Assembly (NCBI RefSeq): GCF_004153685.1
Contig: NZ_SDQD01000003.1
Span: forward strand, 186,001-250,000
Source: Pollutimonas harenae
GTDB lineage: Bacteria; Pseudomonadota; Gammaproteobacteria; Burkholderiales; Burkholderiaceae_B
Direction: 5' to 3'
DNA: 64,000 nucleotides
Under the pieces are notes generated by a model. That model saw only the letters and a list, made by a program, of their open reading frames with translations, did not search any database and was not told the DNA's origin. Shown here piece after piece: positions 27,031 through 34,784 of the stretch. Positions within the stretch are counted from its first letter, which is position 1. Each line of letters begins with the position of its first letter. The position numbers were made by a program, and so were the translations under genes.

Positions 27031-27996
27031 CTATTTTTTCAGAATATTCCCTTTTTCGATCACCTCGTCCCACATGGCGTACTCACGCTTGACGCGGGCC
27101 TTGAGTTCTTCACCGTCGGACAAGTCTATGGTGTAGCCACCATTTTTCATATTTTTTACAAAATCGGCATTACTGGTAATGCTCTTTAACGCATCGTGCA
27201 AGCGGTTGACCACGTCAGCTGGCAACTCGGCCGGGCCGATCAAGGCATACCAGCCAGTCACGGCGTAGTCGTCAACGCCAGCTTCGATCATGGAAGGCAC
27301 GTCGGGCAGGCCTGCATTACGCTCACGCGAGGTCACGGCCAGCGCACGCACTTTGCCACTGTCGATATAGTTCTTGGCCGTGCTGGTAATGTCGAACATG
27401 AAGGTGATCTTGCCACCGATCACATCCACCATGGCCGGCGAGTTGCCCCGATATGGTACGTGCAGCATTTCGGTACCGGTCTTCTGCTTGAGCAGCTCGG
27501 CCGACAAATGGTTCGATGCACCGACCCCGGCCGACCCGAAGGTGACGGCATTGGGGTTCTTCTTGGCGTATTCGACCAACTCCTGCACGCTCTTGACGGG
27601 AACATCGTTATTGACCACCAGCACATTGGTGTAGTCGACAATGTTTCCGATATAGGAAAAGTCCTTGTCGTGATCCATTGGCTTTTTCTGAACGATCGGG
27701 GTGATGGTCAGCGTAGGGCTGGCCACGAAGTTCAGCGTGTAACCGTCAGGTGTCGCGCGCGACACCGATTCGGCGGCGATCATGCCACTGGCTCCGGTGC
27801 GGTTCTCCACGACCACTGACTGCTTCAGCTCATCGCTTAGATATTTGGCGAAAGTCCTGGCGCTGGTGTCTACGGGACCGCCAGGCGAATAACCCACCAC
27901 CAGTTTGATAGGTTGTGCCGGCCATGTTGCCTGAGCGTGCACGCTGGCTGCCGCCATGATGCCTGCTGTCAACAGCAATAGTTTTTTGAGTTGCAT
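27031..27996 (-). CDS. Bug/TctC-family periplasmic solute-binding protein
   Basis: The 321-residue secreted protein has a signal peptide ending VHAQA and the family opening WPAQPIKLVVGYSPGGPVD. Bug proteins bind carboxylates or other small acids in the periplasm and are greatly expanded in Bordetella-like bacteria. Most are orphans without TctAB membrane subunits next to them, as here. It lies 59 bp behind the acyl-CoA ligase in the same orientation, so it probably captures the acid that the ligase activates. The ligand cannot be read from the sequence. Confidence 0.9.
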   Translation of the reverse strand: MQLKKLLLLTAGIMAAASVHAQATWPAQPIKLVVGYSPGGPVDTSARTFAKYLSDELKQSVVVENRTGASGMIAAESVSRATPDGYTLNFVASPTLTITPIVQKKPMDHDKDFSYIGNIVDYTNVLVVNNDVPVKSVQELVEYAKKNPNAVTFGSAGVGASNHLSAELLKQKTGTEMLHVPYRGNSPAMVDVIGGKITFMFDITSTAKNYIDSGKVRALAVTSRERNAGLPDVPSMIEAGVDDYAVTGWYALIGPAELPADVVNRLHDALKSITSNADFVKNMKNGGYTIDLSDGEELKARVKREYAMWDEVIEKGNILKK

Positions 27997-28055
27997 GGGC
28001 TTGTTTGCCTCCTGTTATTGTTGCTGCTTGGTTGACGAGCCCTCCTTGAAGACGC

Positions 28056-29597
28056 TTATGGTGCCTTCAAGAGTTGAGCCCTTAAGGGATTCTTCTGTAT
28101 CTTTCCGCTCATGGTTGTCGGGATCTGCTTGATCGCAATCATTCTGGCTGGACGCTTGTACGGAGCAAGATGATCAACCAAATACTGGGCCAGCGCAGGC
28201 AAGTCTATGGACTGCCCGGCATCGGGTTCGTAAAAGGCGATCACTTCTTCGTTGCCATCGTCTTGCGGTTTGCCCACCACCGCCGACAGTCGTATTCCTG
28301 GAAAAGCGTTGATGACGGCTTCTACTTCCTGTGGGTATACATTGAAACCGGACCGTATGATCAGGTCTTTTGACCGGCCGGTAATGAACAGAGCGCCGTC
28401 GGCATCCACGTAACCGATGTCGCCGGTATGAAGCCAGCCACCAGGCAACAGAGCCTTTGCCGTTTGTTCGGGGTTGCGGTAGTAGCCCAGCATGGTACCT
28501 GGCCCGCGTATGAGAATGTCGCCTTTGTCGCCCGGCTGCGTGACGGGTACGCCATCCAGGACGATCTGCAGCTCGACACCTTCCACGGCATGGCCGGTGG
28601 CGCTATCGCGGCGCGGATGGTCGATATCGGTAATGAACATCGAACCCGCGTATTCGGTAATGCCATAGCCGTGGTGCAAGGGTAGATTGAATAACGCTTC
28701 AACCTTGGCTTTCAGGGCCATGTCCATGGCGGCGCCGCCGGTATACACATAGCGCAACGCGGGTGCGGTAATGGGACCTTGGCCGGTAGTTGCCGACAGC
28801 ACACGCACGAACATGGTAGGCACCCCTTGCAGAATGCTGATTCCTGGGTCGGCAAGCGAACCCAGGACATCACTCACGTCAAACTTCGCGCGCAGTACCA
28901 GGCTGGCACCAGCTTGAAAAGTGGCCATCAATACCGTGGCAATGCCAAAAATATGCGACACAGGCAAGGCTGCGTAAGCAATGTCATGAGCCTGCATGCG
29001 GCGAGACATGGCCGACACAGCTGCGAAATGCAGCAAGCCCTTGTGGGTGACCATGACCCCTTTGGGCGCGCCGGTGGTGCCCGACGTATAGACCAGCGTC
29101 GCCACCGCTTGAGCTAGCTCGGCCGCCTCAGGTGGTGTGGTGGGGTTTTGCAGGGCAGCCCTGTTCCCGGCCGGAAAAGCCCTGGATTCGCAGGCTTGTG
29201 CCGCGTAGGTCTCGGCGTGGGCACTGGCTGCGTCAGAACATCGTGCCGTAAAGAATGTAAGTGTGGGATCGCTGTGCCGGGCAATGGTCTCGATTTCGCG
29301 CGAGCTCAGGCGTGCGTTGACACTAATCGGCCAGGCACCCAGGGTACTGCAGGCAAACAGCATGACGATCATTTCGGGACAGTTTTCCCCCACGATCATC
29401 ACCTTGTGGCCACTCGATACACCCAGTGATCGCATCCAGTCGGCGGCATCCACGATGTGTTGCCAGAGCTGGCCGTAGCGTATGGGCTCGGCTGCTTCCG
29501 GATACAGGCAGATGGCATCAGGCTGGCGTTCGGCCTGCTGCTGCGGGATTTCATGGATGAACTTCATGATTTTTTGCGAGGCGGTGGTGGCGGACAT
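28056..29597 (-). CDS. AMP-forming acyl-CoA synthetase/ligase
   Basis: The 513-residue ANL-superfamily enzyme activates a carboxylic acid to its CoA thioester via an acyl-adenylate. Motifs are the P-loop YTSGTTGAPKGV, the YGITEYAG motif, TGDIGYVDADG and the C-terminal catalytic lysine in SGKIQKNPLR. The substrate is unknown; the context of acyl-CoA dehydrogenases and an aldolase-like pair suggests a branched or alicyclic acid. It is the first gene of the leftward ligase-Bug unit. The 35-bp element copy 2 lies 30 bp upstream. Confidence 0.92.
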   Translation of the reverse strand: MSATTASQKIMKFIHEIPQQQAERQPDAICLYPEAAEPIRYGQLWQHIVDAADWMRSLGVSSGHKVMIVGENCPEMIVMLFACSTLGAWPISVNARLSSREIETIARHSDPTLTFFTARCSDAASAHAETYAAQACESRAFPAGNRAALQNPTTPPEAAELAQAVATLVYTSGTTGAPKGVMVTHKGLLHFAAVSAMSRRMQAHDIAYAALPVSHIFGIATVLMATFQAGASLVLRAKFDVSDVLGSLADPGISILQGVPTMFVRVLSATTGQGPITAPALRYVYTGGAAMDMALKAKVEALFNLPLHHGYGITEYAGSMFITDIDHPRRDSATGHAVEGVELQIVLDGVPVTQPGDKGDILIRGPGTMLGYYRNPEQTAKALLPGGWLHTGDIGYVDADGALFITGRSKDLIIRSGFNVYPQEVEAVINAFPGIRLSAVVGKPQDDGNEEVIAFYEPDAGQSIDLPALAQYLVDHLAPYKRPARMIAIKQIPTTMSGKIQKNPLRAQLLKAP

Positions 29598-29626
29598 AGA
29601 TGTTTATTTGTTTTTTTTAGTCTCGT

Positions 29627-29661
29627 TGCAAATATCGGACTTGGCAATTCTGTTTTGATTA
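29627..29661. promoter_or_regulatory. 35-bp conserved element, copy 2 (between ligase and acyl-CoA dehydrogenase genes)
   Basis: TGCAAA-N8-TTGGCAATT-C-TGTTTTG-A-TTA matches copy 1 at 22978-23012 with the same orientation relative to the flanking divergent genes. The following DNA also shares a CTTTTG...GATGT pattern. The remainder of this 252-bp intergenic region (29598-29849) is A+T-rich and shows no gene. Confidence 0.65.
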
Positions 29662-29849
29662 ACACGCCCTTTTGCTGATGTTTAGCCCACTACCCTAGGC
29701 TCACCTGACGAGGCCATACATCTCAACTCGAAAACACGAGCACACCAGACAGAAAACCGTTCGTCGTTCATGAACCAGGGGTTTTAAAAAGCAAGATTGT
29801 CATGCGTCGGACGCATGGTTAAAGTGGAAAAAAAACCAGGAGCAGAGCA

Positions 29850-31040
29850 ATGGATTTGACGTGGAACGATAAAGAGAAGGCATTCCGCCAAGAGGTCAGG
29901 GACTTTGTACAGGCCGAACTTCCTGCCGACATTCGCACAAAGGTCCTCAAGCACCAACGCTTAATTAATACCGACTACATACGCTGGCACCGCATATTAG
30001 CCAAGAAAGGATGGGGCGCACCAACCTGGCCCACCGAGTTCGGCGGTACCGGCTGGGGGCCACTGTATCGACTCATCTTCGAGATTGAGTGCCTCAAGGG
30101 CGGAGCCCCACGCCTGCTGCCGTTTGGGCTAAGCATGATAGGTCCGGTGCTCATGAAGTACGGCAGCAAGGCGCTCCAGGAGCGTTTTCTGCCACGCATG
30201 CTCACGGTTGAAGACTGGTGGTGCCAGGGTTATTCCGAACCTGGCTCAGGCTCAGACCTCGCCTCGCTCAAGACAAGGGCTGTCAAGACCGCCGACGGCT
30301 ATGTGGTCAGCGGCCAGAAAACCTGGACGACCCTGGGGCAGTACGCCGACTGGATGTTCTGCCTGGCCCGCACCGATCCCGACGTCAAGCCGCAACGGGG
30401 CATCTCCATGCTGTTGATTGACTTACGTCAGCCAGGCGTCACGGTCCGGCCCATCCGGACGCTGGACGGCGGCGTTGATGTCAATGAAGTCTGGCTGGAT
30501 GAGGTCAAGGTGCCCTTCGAGAACCTGGTGGGTCAGGAAAATGAAGGCTGGACCTACGCCAAATATTTGCTGGGCCACGAGCGCACTGGCATTGCAGGCA
30601 TTGGCCACTGCCATCGGGAACTCCAGGTACTCAGGCATCTGGCTGCCACCACCCTGATGGACGGCAAGCCTGCCGATCAAAATACCCGGCTGAAAGAAAA
30701 AATCATCCGCATCGAGATCGACATTCTCGCACTTGAAATGTTGTTGCTGCGGGTAGCGGCCAACAACGAGCAAGGGCCGGGGCCGCAAGCCTCCATCCTG
30801 AAGATACGCGGTTCTGAAATTCAGCAAGATCTGGCCATGCTGCAAATGGAAGTCATGGGCCTGGATGCCTGGCCTTACGATCCTGAATGGATGGAGCCCG
30901 ATGCTGACTTTGCTGGACCAGGGCCTACATTTGCGGCAGCAGCATCAGCAGGCTACTTCGACATGCGCAAGACCAGTATTTATGGCGGCACCAGCGAAGT
31001 GCAAAAAAGCATCATTGCCAAAATGATGCTTAGTGCGTAG
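29850..31040 (+). CDS. Acyl-CoA dehydrogenase, subunit 1 of a probable pair
   Basis: The 396-residue FAD enzyme introduces a 2,3 double bond in acyl-CoA. FAD and substrate motifs are YSEPGSGSDLAS and GQKTWTTLGQYADW. In the C-terminal IYGGTSEVQ the position of the MCAD catalytic glutamate (IYEGT) is Gly 379, as in many bacterial dehydrogenases for bulky acyl-CoAs, where the base lies elsewhere or in a partner subunit. It is the first gene of a rightward unit with a second dehydrogenase 41 bp downstream. Confidence 0.92.
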   Translation: MDLTWNDKEKAFRQEVRDFVQAELPADIRTKVLKHQRLINTDYIRWHRILAKKGWGAPTWPTEFGGTGWGPLYRLIFEIECLKGGAPRLLPFGLSMIGPVLMKYGSKALQERFLPRMLTVEDWWCQGYSEPGSGSDLASLKTRAVKTADGYVVSGQKTWTTLGQYADWMFCLARTDPDVKPQRGISMLLIDLRQPGVTVRPIRTLDGGVDVNEVWLDEVKVPFENLVGQENEGWTYAKYLLGHERTGIAGIGHCHRELQVLRHLAATTLMDGKPADQNTRLKEKIIRIEIDILALEMLLLRVAANNEQGPGPQASILKIRGSEIQQDLAMLQMEVMGLDAWPYDPEWMEPDADFAGPGPTFAAAASAGYFDMRKTSIYGGTSEVQKSIIAKMMLSA

Positions 31041-31081
31041 TGCATTCGCGCAGCTAATCTCTTATTTTACGGACGGCGACA

Positions 31082-32203
31082 ATGGATTTCACCTACAACG
31101 AAGAACAGCGCATGCTGACCGATAGCCTGCGCAGGCTGGTGGTCGAACAATGGGGTTTCGAACAGCGGCGCAAGCGGGCGCGCCAGCCCGAACTGGACCG
31201 CGATGCCTGGCAGGCACTGGTTGACCTGGGCATAGCAGGCCTGTTGGTTCCCGAACAATACGACGGCTTCGGCGAATCGCCCGCCACCATGGCAGCGATC
31301 CAACTCGAACTCGGGCGCGGCCTGGTGTCCGAGCCCGTGATTCCCAGCACCGTCATGGCAACTACAGCCCTGCTGAGCAGCGGCAACGACACCATCCAGG
31401 CCGAATGCCTGCCGCGTATGGTGACGGGTGAATGGATAGCTACGGTGGCCTACCTGGAAGGCGACCAATGCAACGGACTCACCCCATCGGTTACCCAGGC
31501 CGTCGCTGCCGCAGGCGGCTTTACCTTGAACGGAAGCAAGAAACTCGTCTGGCAAGGCGTGCGTGCCACGCATCTGATCGTCAGCGCCGTGCTGGATGGC
31601 ACCATGGCCTTGTTCTGGATACCGGCAGACACGGCCAGCGTATCCCTAAAAGACTACCCTACCATCGATGGCGACCGCTGCGCCACGATAGCGCTGGACG
31701 ACGTGGCGCTGCCCGAAACAGCCTTGATCGCCCAGGGCCAGGAGGCCAACGCAGCGCTGGCTGCCGCCATAGACTATGGCATTGCCGCTCTGTGCGCCCA
31801 CGCGGCCGGCGCCATGCAGCGCCTGATCGAGATCACGGTCGACTACTTGAAGACGCGCCAACAGTTCGGTCGTCCACTGGCTGACTTTCAGGCCCTGCAG
31901 CATCGCCTGGCCGATATGCTGGTGCGCCAGGAACTGGCGGCCTCGATGGCCTATGTGGCGGCAGCCGCGTTGGGCGAAGCTGACCCGTCCGAACGCCGCC
32001 GTCAACTGTCCTCGGCCAAAGTATCCATCGCCGAAACCGGCCGCTATGTAGGACAGAATGCAGTGCAGCTGCATGGCGGCATTGGCATGACCGACGAGCT
32101 GGAAGTAGGTGATTATTTCAAGCGGCTGACTTATGCGGACTACTTGCTGGGTAACACCGATTACCATCTGACGCAGCTTGAAGCACTGTACCATCAGGCC
32201 TGA
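31082..32203 (+). CDS. Acyl-CoA dehydrogenase, subunit 2 of a probable pair
   Basis: The 373-residue product has the acyl-CoA dehydrogenase fold but is divergent. The N-terminal helical domain and central barrel are present (NGSKKLVWQGVRATHLIVSA). C-terminal QLHGGIGMTDELEVG takes the FAD-contact site, and the usual Y-E/G-GT motif is absent. Side-by-side, dissimilar subunits of this kind form alpha2beta2 dehydrogenases in steroid side-chain degradation (ChsE1-ChsE2 type). Whether this pair is heteromeric is inferred from gene order and motif loss. Confidence 0.88.
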   Translation: MDFTYNEEQRMLTDSLRRLVVEQWGFEQRRKRARQPELDRDAWQALVDLGIAGLLVPEQYDGFGESPATMAAIQLELGRGLVSEPVIPSTVMATTALLSSGNDTIQAECLPRMVTGEWIATVAYLEGDQCNGLTPSVTQAVAAAGGFTLNGSKKLVWQGVRATHLIVSAVLDGTMALFWIPADTASVSLKDYPTIDGDRCATIALDDVALPETALIAQGQEANAALAAAIDYGIAALCAHAAGAMQRLIEITVDYLKTRQQFGRPLADFQALQHRLADMLVRQELAASMAYVAAAALGEADPSERRRQLSSAKVSIAETGRYVGQNAVQLHGGIGMTDELEVGDYFKRLTYADYLLGNTDYHLTQLEALYHQA

Positions 32204-32282
32204 AGACTATCGCTGTTGTGCCGCATAAAAACGGCGGCAAGCAATCAGTACGCTCGCATCAATCGATTTACTCGGAGTCTCC

Positions 32283-33251
32283 ATGTCTGTTTCGCATCTC
32301 CCAGCCATTCTGCAGAATTTATCCCTGCCCGTTGTATCGGCGCCCATGTTTACCGTCAGCTATCCCGAGCTGGCCCTGGCGCAATGCAAGGCCGGAATCG
32401 TCGGCTCCTTTCCTGCACTGAATGCACGCCAGCCGGAGCTTCTGGACGAATGGCTGACTCAGATCAACGAAGAATTGAACCAGTATCGTCGCGATAATCC
32501 GGATGCAATCGTCGGGCCGCTGGCGGTCAACCAGATCGTGCACAACTCGAATGGGCGTCTGGAACGCGACGTGGCGACCTGCGTCAAGCATAAGGTGCCC
32601 ATTCTCATCACGTCCCTGCGTGCGCCTGTGCGTGAAGTCATCGACGAAGTCCATTCCTACGGCGGCATCATCCTGCATGATGTCATCAACCTGCGCCACG
32701 CCCAAAAGGCGATTGATGCCGGCGTCGACGGTCTGATTCTCGTAGCGGCGGGCGCAGGCGGACATGCTGGCAGGATGTCGCCCCTGGCTTTGGTGGGCGA
32801 AGTACGCAAGCGCTTCAAAGGCCCGCTAGCATTGTCGGGCGCCATCGTTTCGGGTGACGGCATTCTGGCGGCTCAGGCCATGGGCGCCGACCTTGCATAC
32901 ATCGGCACGCGCTTCATTGCCAGCCAAGAAGCCAACGCCAGCGACGAATACAAACAGTCACTGCTGAACTCGACTGCAGCCGACATTATTTACAGTAATT
33001 ATTTTTCGGGTGTACATGGCAACTACGTGCGCGAAAGCATCGTGCGTGCAGGACTGGATCCAGACAATCTGCCTGAGGGCGATGCGCCTCAAATGAATTT
33101 TTCTGATGGCCGCTCCAAGGCGAAAGCTTGGAAGGACATCTGGGGTGCCGGACAAGGCGTAGGGCAAATCGACGACCTTCCCGACACCAGCGAAATCGTC
33201 GCGCGCCTGAAAGAAGGTTACGCCGCAGCCCGATCTCGCCTGGCGCTGTAA
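32283..33251 (+). CDS. Nitronate monooxygenase-like (NPD) flavoprotein
   Basis: The 322-residue TIM-barrel FMN protein is of the 2-nitropropane dioxygenase family. The start region LPVVSAPMFTVSYPELALAQCKAGIVGSF is diagnostic, and the glycine-rich phosphate-binding segments VAAGAGGHAG and GADLAYIGTRF follow. Family members include nitronate monooxygenases and enoyl reductases (FabK-like). In this acyl-CoA cluster an enoyl-CoA reductase role is at least as likely as nitronate oxidation. It is the last gene of the dehydrogenase unit; a weak stem-loop at 33281-33308 follows. Confidence 0.85.
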   Translation: MSVSHLPAILQNLSLPVVSAPMFTVSYPELALAQCKAGIVGSFPALNARQPELLDEWLTQINEELNQYRRDNPDAIVGPLAVNQIVHNSNGRLERDVATCVKHKVPILITSLRAPVREVIDEVHSYGGIILHDVINLRHAQKAIDAGVDGLILVAAGAGGHAGRMSPLALVGEVRKRFKGPLALSGAIVSGDGILAAQAMGADLAYIGTRFIASQEANASDEYKQSLLNSTAADIIYSNYFSGVHGNYVRESIVRAGLDPDNLPEGDAPQMNFSDGRSKAKAWKDIWGAGQGVGQIDDLPDTSEIVARLKEGYAAARSRLAL

Positions 33252-33280
33252 TTCGATACTGATTAGGCTACCAACGCATA

Positions 33281-33308
33281 GGGTGCGGCTTTTAAATGCC
33301 GCATACCC
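33281..33308 (+). terminator. Possible weak terminator after the NPD gene
   Basis: GGGTGCGGC (33281-33289) can pair with GCCGC and ACCC (33298-33308) with a two-base bulge around an A+T-rich loop. There is no clear T-run behind it. The rest of 33253-33472 holds the tandem repeat described separately and no supported gene. Confidence 0.35.
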
Positions 33309-33413
33309 AACATCATCCCGTGCATGATGTGTTCCTTTACGAAAGGCCACACCCTATGACCCTCGTCATCAAAGAATGCCGTTCAAGACGTACATGCCTT
33401 TTCTTATATATCA

Positions 33414-33434
33414 AATGCATATACAATGCATATA
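33414..33434. promoter_or_regulatory. Tandem 11-bp repeats upstream of the small RHH-like gene
   Basis: AATGCATATAC (33414-33424) is followed at once by AATGCATATA (33425-33434). Repeats spaced by about one helical turn just upstream of a ribbon-helix-helix gene are typical of autoregulatory operators. The surrounding 60 bp are A+T-rich and could hold the promoter. Confidence 0.45.
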
Positions 33435-33472
33435 TCTTTTGAGTTTGAGCTCCAATTTTTTGAGTATTCAGA

Positions 33473-33652
33473 ATGTCCGATAAACCCATTAAAGCGAAGC
33501 CCAATAAAAAAGATAGTCAGCTGCTGATACGCATCAGCACCGCCGAGCGCGAACAGTTCCTACAGGTATGCGAAGAACTGGACACCACAGCCGCTCGTGA
33601 AATCAGGCTATTTATTCGTGCATTTATCAAAAAGCATAAATCCACTGAGTAG
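33473..33652 (+). CDS. Small ribbon-helix-helix-like protein
   Basis: A 59-residue open frame (MSDKPIKAKPNKKDSQ...) has a basic N-terminus. A strand-like LLIRIS is followed by helices TAEREQFLQVCEEL and TAAREIRLFIRAFIKKH. This strand-helix-helix order fits a ribbon-helix-helix DNA-binding protein, perhaps an antitoxin-like or autoregulatory repressor. It has no recognised orthologue that I can name. A second very small basic gene follows 23 bp later, so the two may be co-transcribed. The upstream tandem repeats are candidate operator sites. Confidence 0.65.
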   Translation: MSDKPIKAKPNKKDSQLLIRISTAEREQFLQVCEELDTTAAREIRLFIRAFIKKHKSTE

Positions 33653-33675
33653 GCCGCTAAAGTAAGGAAAGCAAC

Positions 33676-33789
33676 ATGTCCAAGAACGTTAAATCCATCA
33701 AGCAGAAAATCAAAGCTCGTCAATCCAAAGTAGAAAAGCACGAGAGCAAGATCAAAGCGCTGAAGAAGTCGCTGAAAAAAGCCGCTTAA
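33676..33789 (+). CDS. Very small lysine-rich protein (37 residues)
   Basis: The frame MSKNVKSIKQKIKARQSKVE...KKAA encodes 37 residues with about 14 lysines and no cysteine or aromatic residue. It would form one long amphipathic, highly charged helix or coiled coil. An AAGGA ribosome site lies 7 bp upstream of the ATG, and the downstream DNA carried a strong terminator before an IS split it (arms 33826-33839 and 35356-35370). Both points support a real gene. A nucleic-acid or ribosome-binding role would be a guess from composition only. Confidence 0.6.
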   Translation: MSKNVKSIKQKIKARQSKVEKHESKIKALKKSLKKAA

Positions 33790-33825
33790 GTTTCACTAAG
33801 CCCAAAACCCAAGGGCAGTGAAGCG

Positions 33826-33839
33826 AAAAAGGCCTGGCC
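33826..33839 (+). terminator. Left arm of a Rho-independent terminator split by the IS
   Basis: AAAAAGGCCTGGCC is exactly complementary to the GGCCAGGCCTTTTT at 35356-35369, just beyond the right end of the IS element. Together they would form a 14-bp stem ending in a T-run, directly behind the 37-residue gene. The IS has inserted into the loop. Confidence 0.75.
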
Positions 33840-33847
33840 GGTCATAT

Positions 33848-33973
33848 GTGAACTGACCCCAAAAAGTTGGACAGTTAAAGGTTAAGGGCTTAAGGCCTGA
33901 GTTCGGAATTGTGAACTGACCCCAAAAAGTTGGACAGTTAAAGGTTAAGGGCTTAAGGCCTGAGTTCGGAATT
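33848..33973. repeat. 63-bp tandem duplication of the left IS end
   Basis: Positions 33848-33910 and 33911-33973 are identical 63-bp units. Each carries the terminal inverted repeat TGAACTGACCCC...GTTGGACA and the last ten or so codons of orfB. The element therefore has two abutting left ends. Confidence 0.9.
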
Positions 33974-34784
33974 GCACCGGACTCAGGCCTTTTAGTTTGA
34001 GCTTGATACGTTCGTGATTGTAGTAATGAATGTATTGCCGGATGCCAGCTTGTAGCTGCTCAATACTATCGAAGCGGTTCAGGTAGAAGAACTCGGACTT
34101 CAGTGTGCCGAAGAAGCTTTCCATTGCAGCATTGTCTAGGCAGTTGCCTTTTCTGGACATACTTTGCATGATAGCCCGATCCTGCAGCAGTTTCCGATAG
34201 CTGCCTTGTTGATATTGCCAGCCTTGATCAGAATGCAGTAGCGGTTTCTCTGAAGGCTTAAGCCGGGATAAGGCGGTTTGAAGCATTGCGGTCACCAAAC
34301 GCAGTACAGGGCGCCGTTCCGTCTGCCATGCCACGATTTCGCCGTTATACAGGTCCATTACCGGCGATAGGTACAGCTTCTGGCCGTTGACTCGGAACTC
34401 TGTCACGTCTGTCACCCATTTTTGATTGGGGCGCTGCGCCTGGAACTGGCGCTGAAGTAAGTCAGGCGCAATCCGTCCCACCGCTCCCCGATAAGAGCGA
34501 TATCTCTTGGGTCGCACCACCGACTGCAAACCGAGCTTTCGCATCAAGCGCTGTACCGCTTTGTGGTTGATGAGTTCCCCTGCCTGGCGTAATGCCGCCG
34601 TGATACGCCGATAACCATAGCGGCCCTTGTGATGATCATGAAGTGCGCGAATCTTCGATATGATGCCGGCGTACTTATCCGGTGCACTCAGCGCTTTGAC
34701 ATGGTAGTAGAACGTACTGCGCGACAGCCCTGCGACCCGCAACAGCAGATTCAGCGGATAGGCTGGCCTTAATCCTTGGATCAC
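33945..34784 (-). CDS. IS3-family transposase OrfB (DDE catalytic part)
   Basis: The 279-residue rve-type integrase catalytic protein has an HTH_21-like segment HHKGRYGYRRITAAL near the N-terminus. The DDE triad is seen as TDVTEF, HSDQGWQY and NAAMESFFGTLKSE. It begins with GTG in a GTGA overlap with orfA. The active product is expected to be the OrfAB fusion made by -1 frameshifting. The frame is intact, so the transposase is potentially functional. Confidence 0.93.
   Translation of the reverse strand: MIQGLRPAYPLNLLLRVAGLSRSTFYYHVKALSAPDKYAGIISKIRALHDHHKGRYGYRRITAALRQAGELINHKAVQRLMRKLGLQSVVRPKRYRSYRGAVGRIAPDLLQRQFQAQRPNQKWVTDVTEFRVNGQKLYLSPVMDLYNGEIVAWQTERRPVLRLVTAMLQTALSRLKPSEKPLLHSDQGWQYQQGSYRKLLQDRAIMQSMSRKGNCLDNAAMESFFGTLKSEFFYLNRFDSIEQLQAGIRQYIHYYNHERIKLKLKGLSPVQFRTQALSP

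Noticed and set aside
33356-33442. A 28-codon frame after the NPD gene (MTLVIKECRSRRTC...)
   Set aside because: It has no ribosome site, runs through the A+T-rich tandem repeats, and looks like chance.
33676-33789. Reading the two tiny genes as a classical toxin-antitoxin module
   Set aside because: The second product is an all-charged helix without hydrophobic or catalytic features of known toxins. Gene order alone is not enough.
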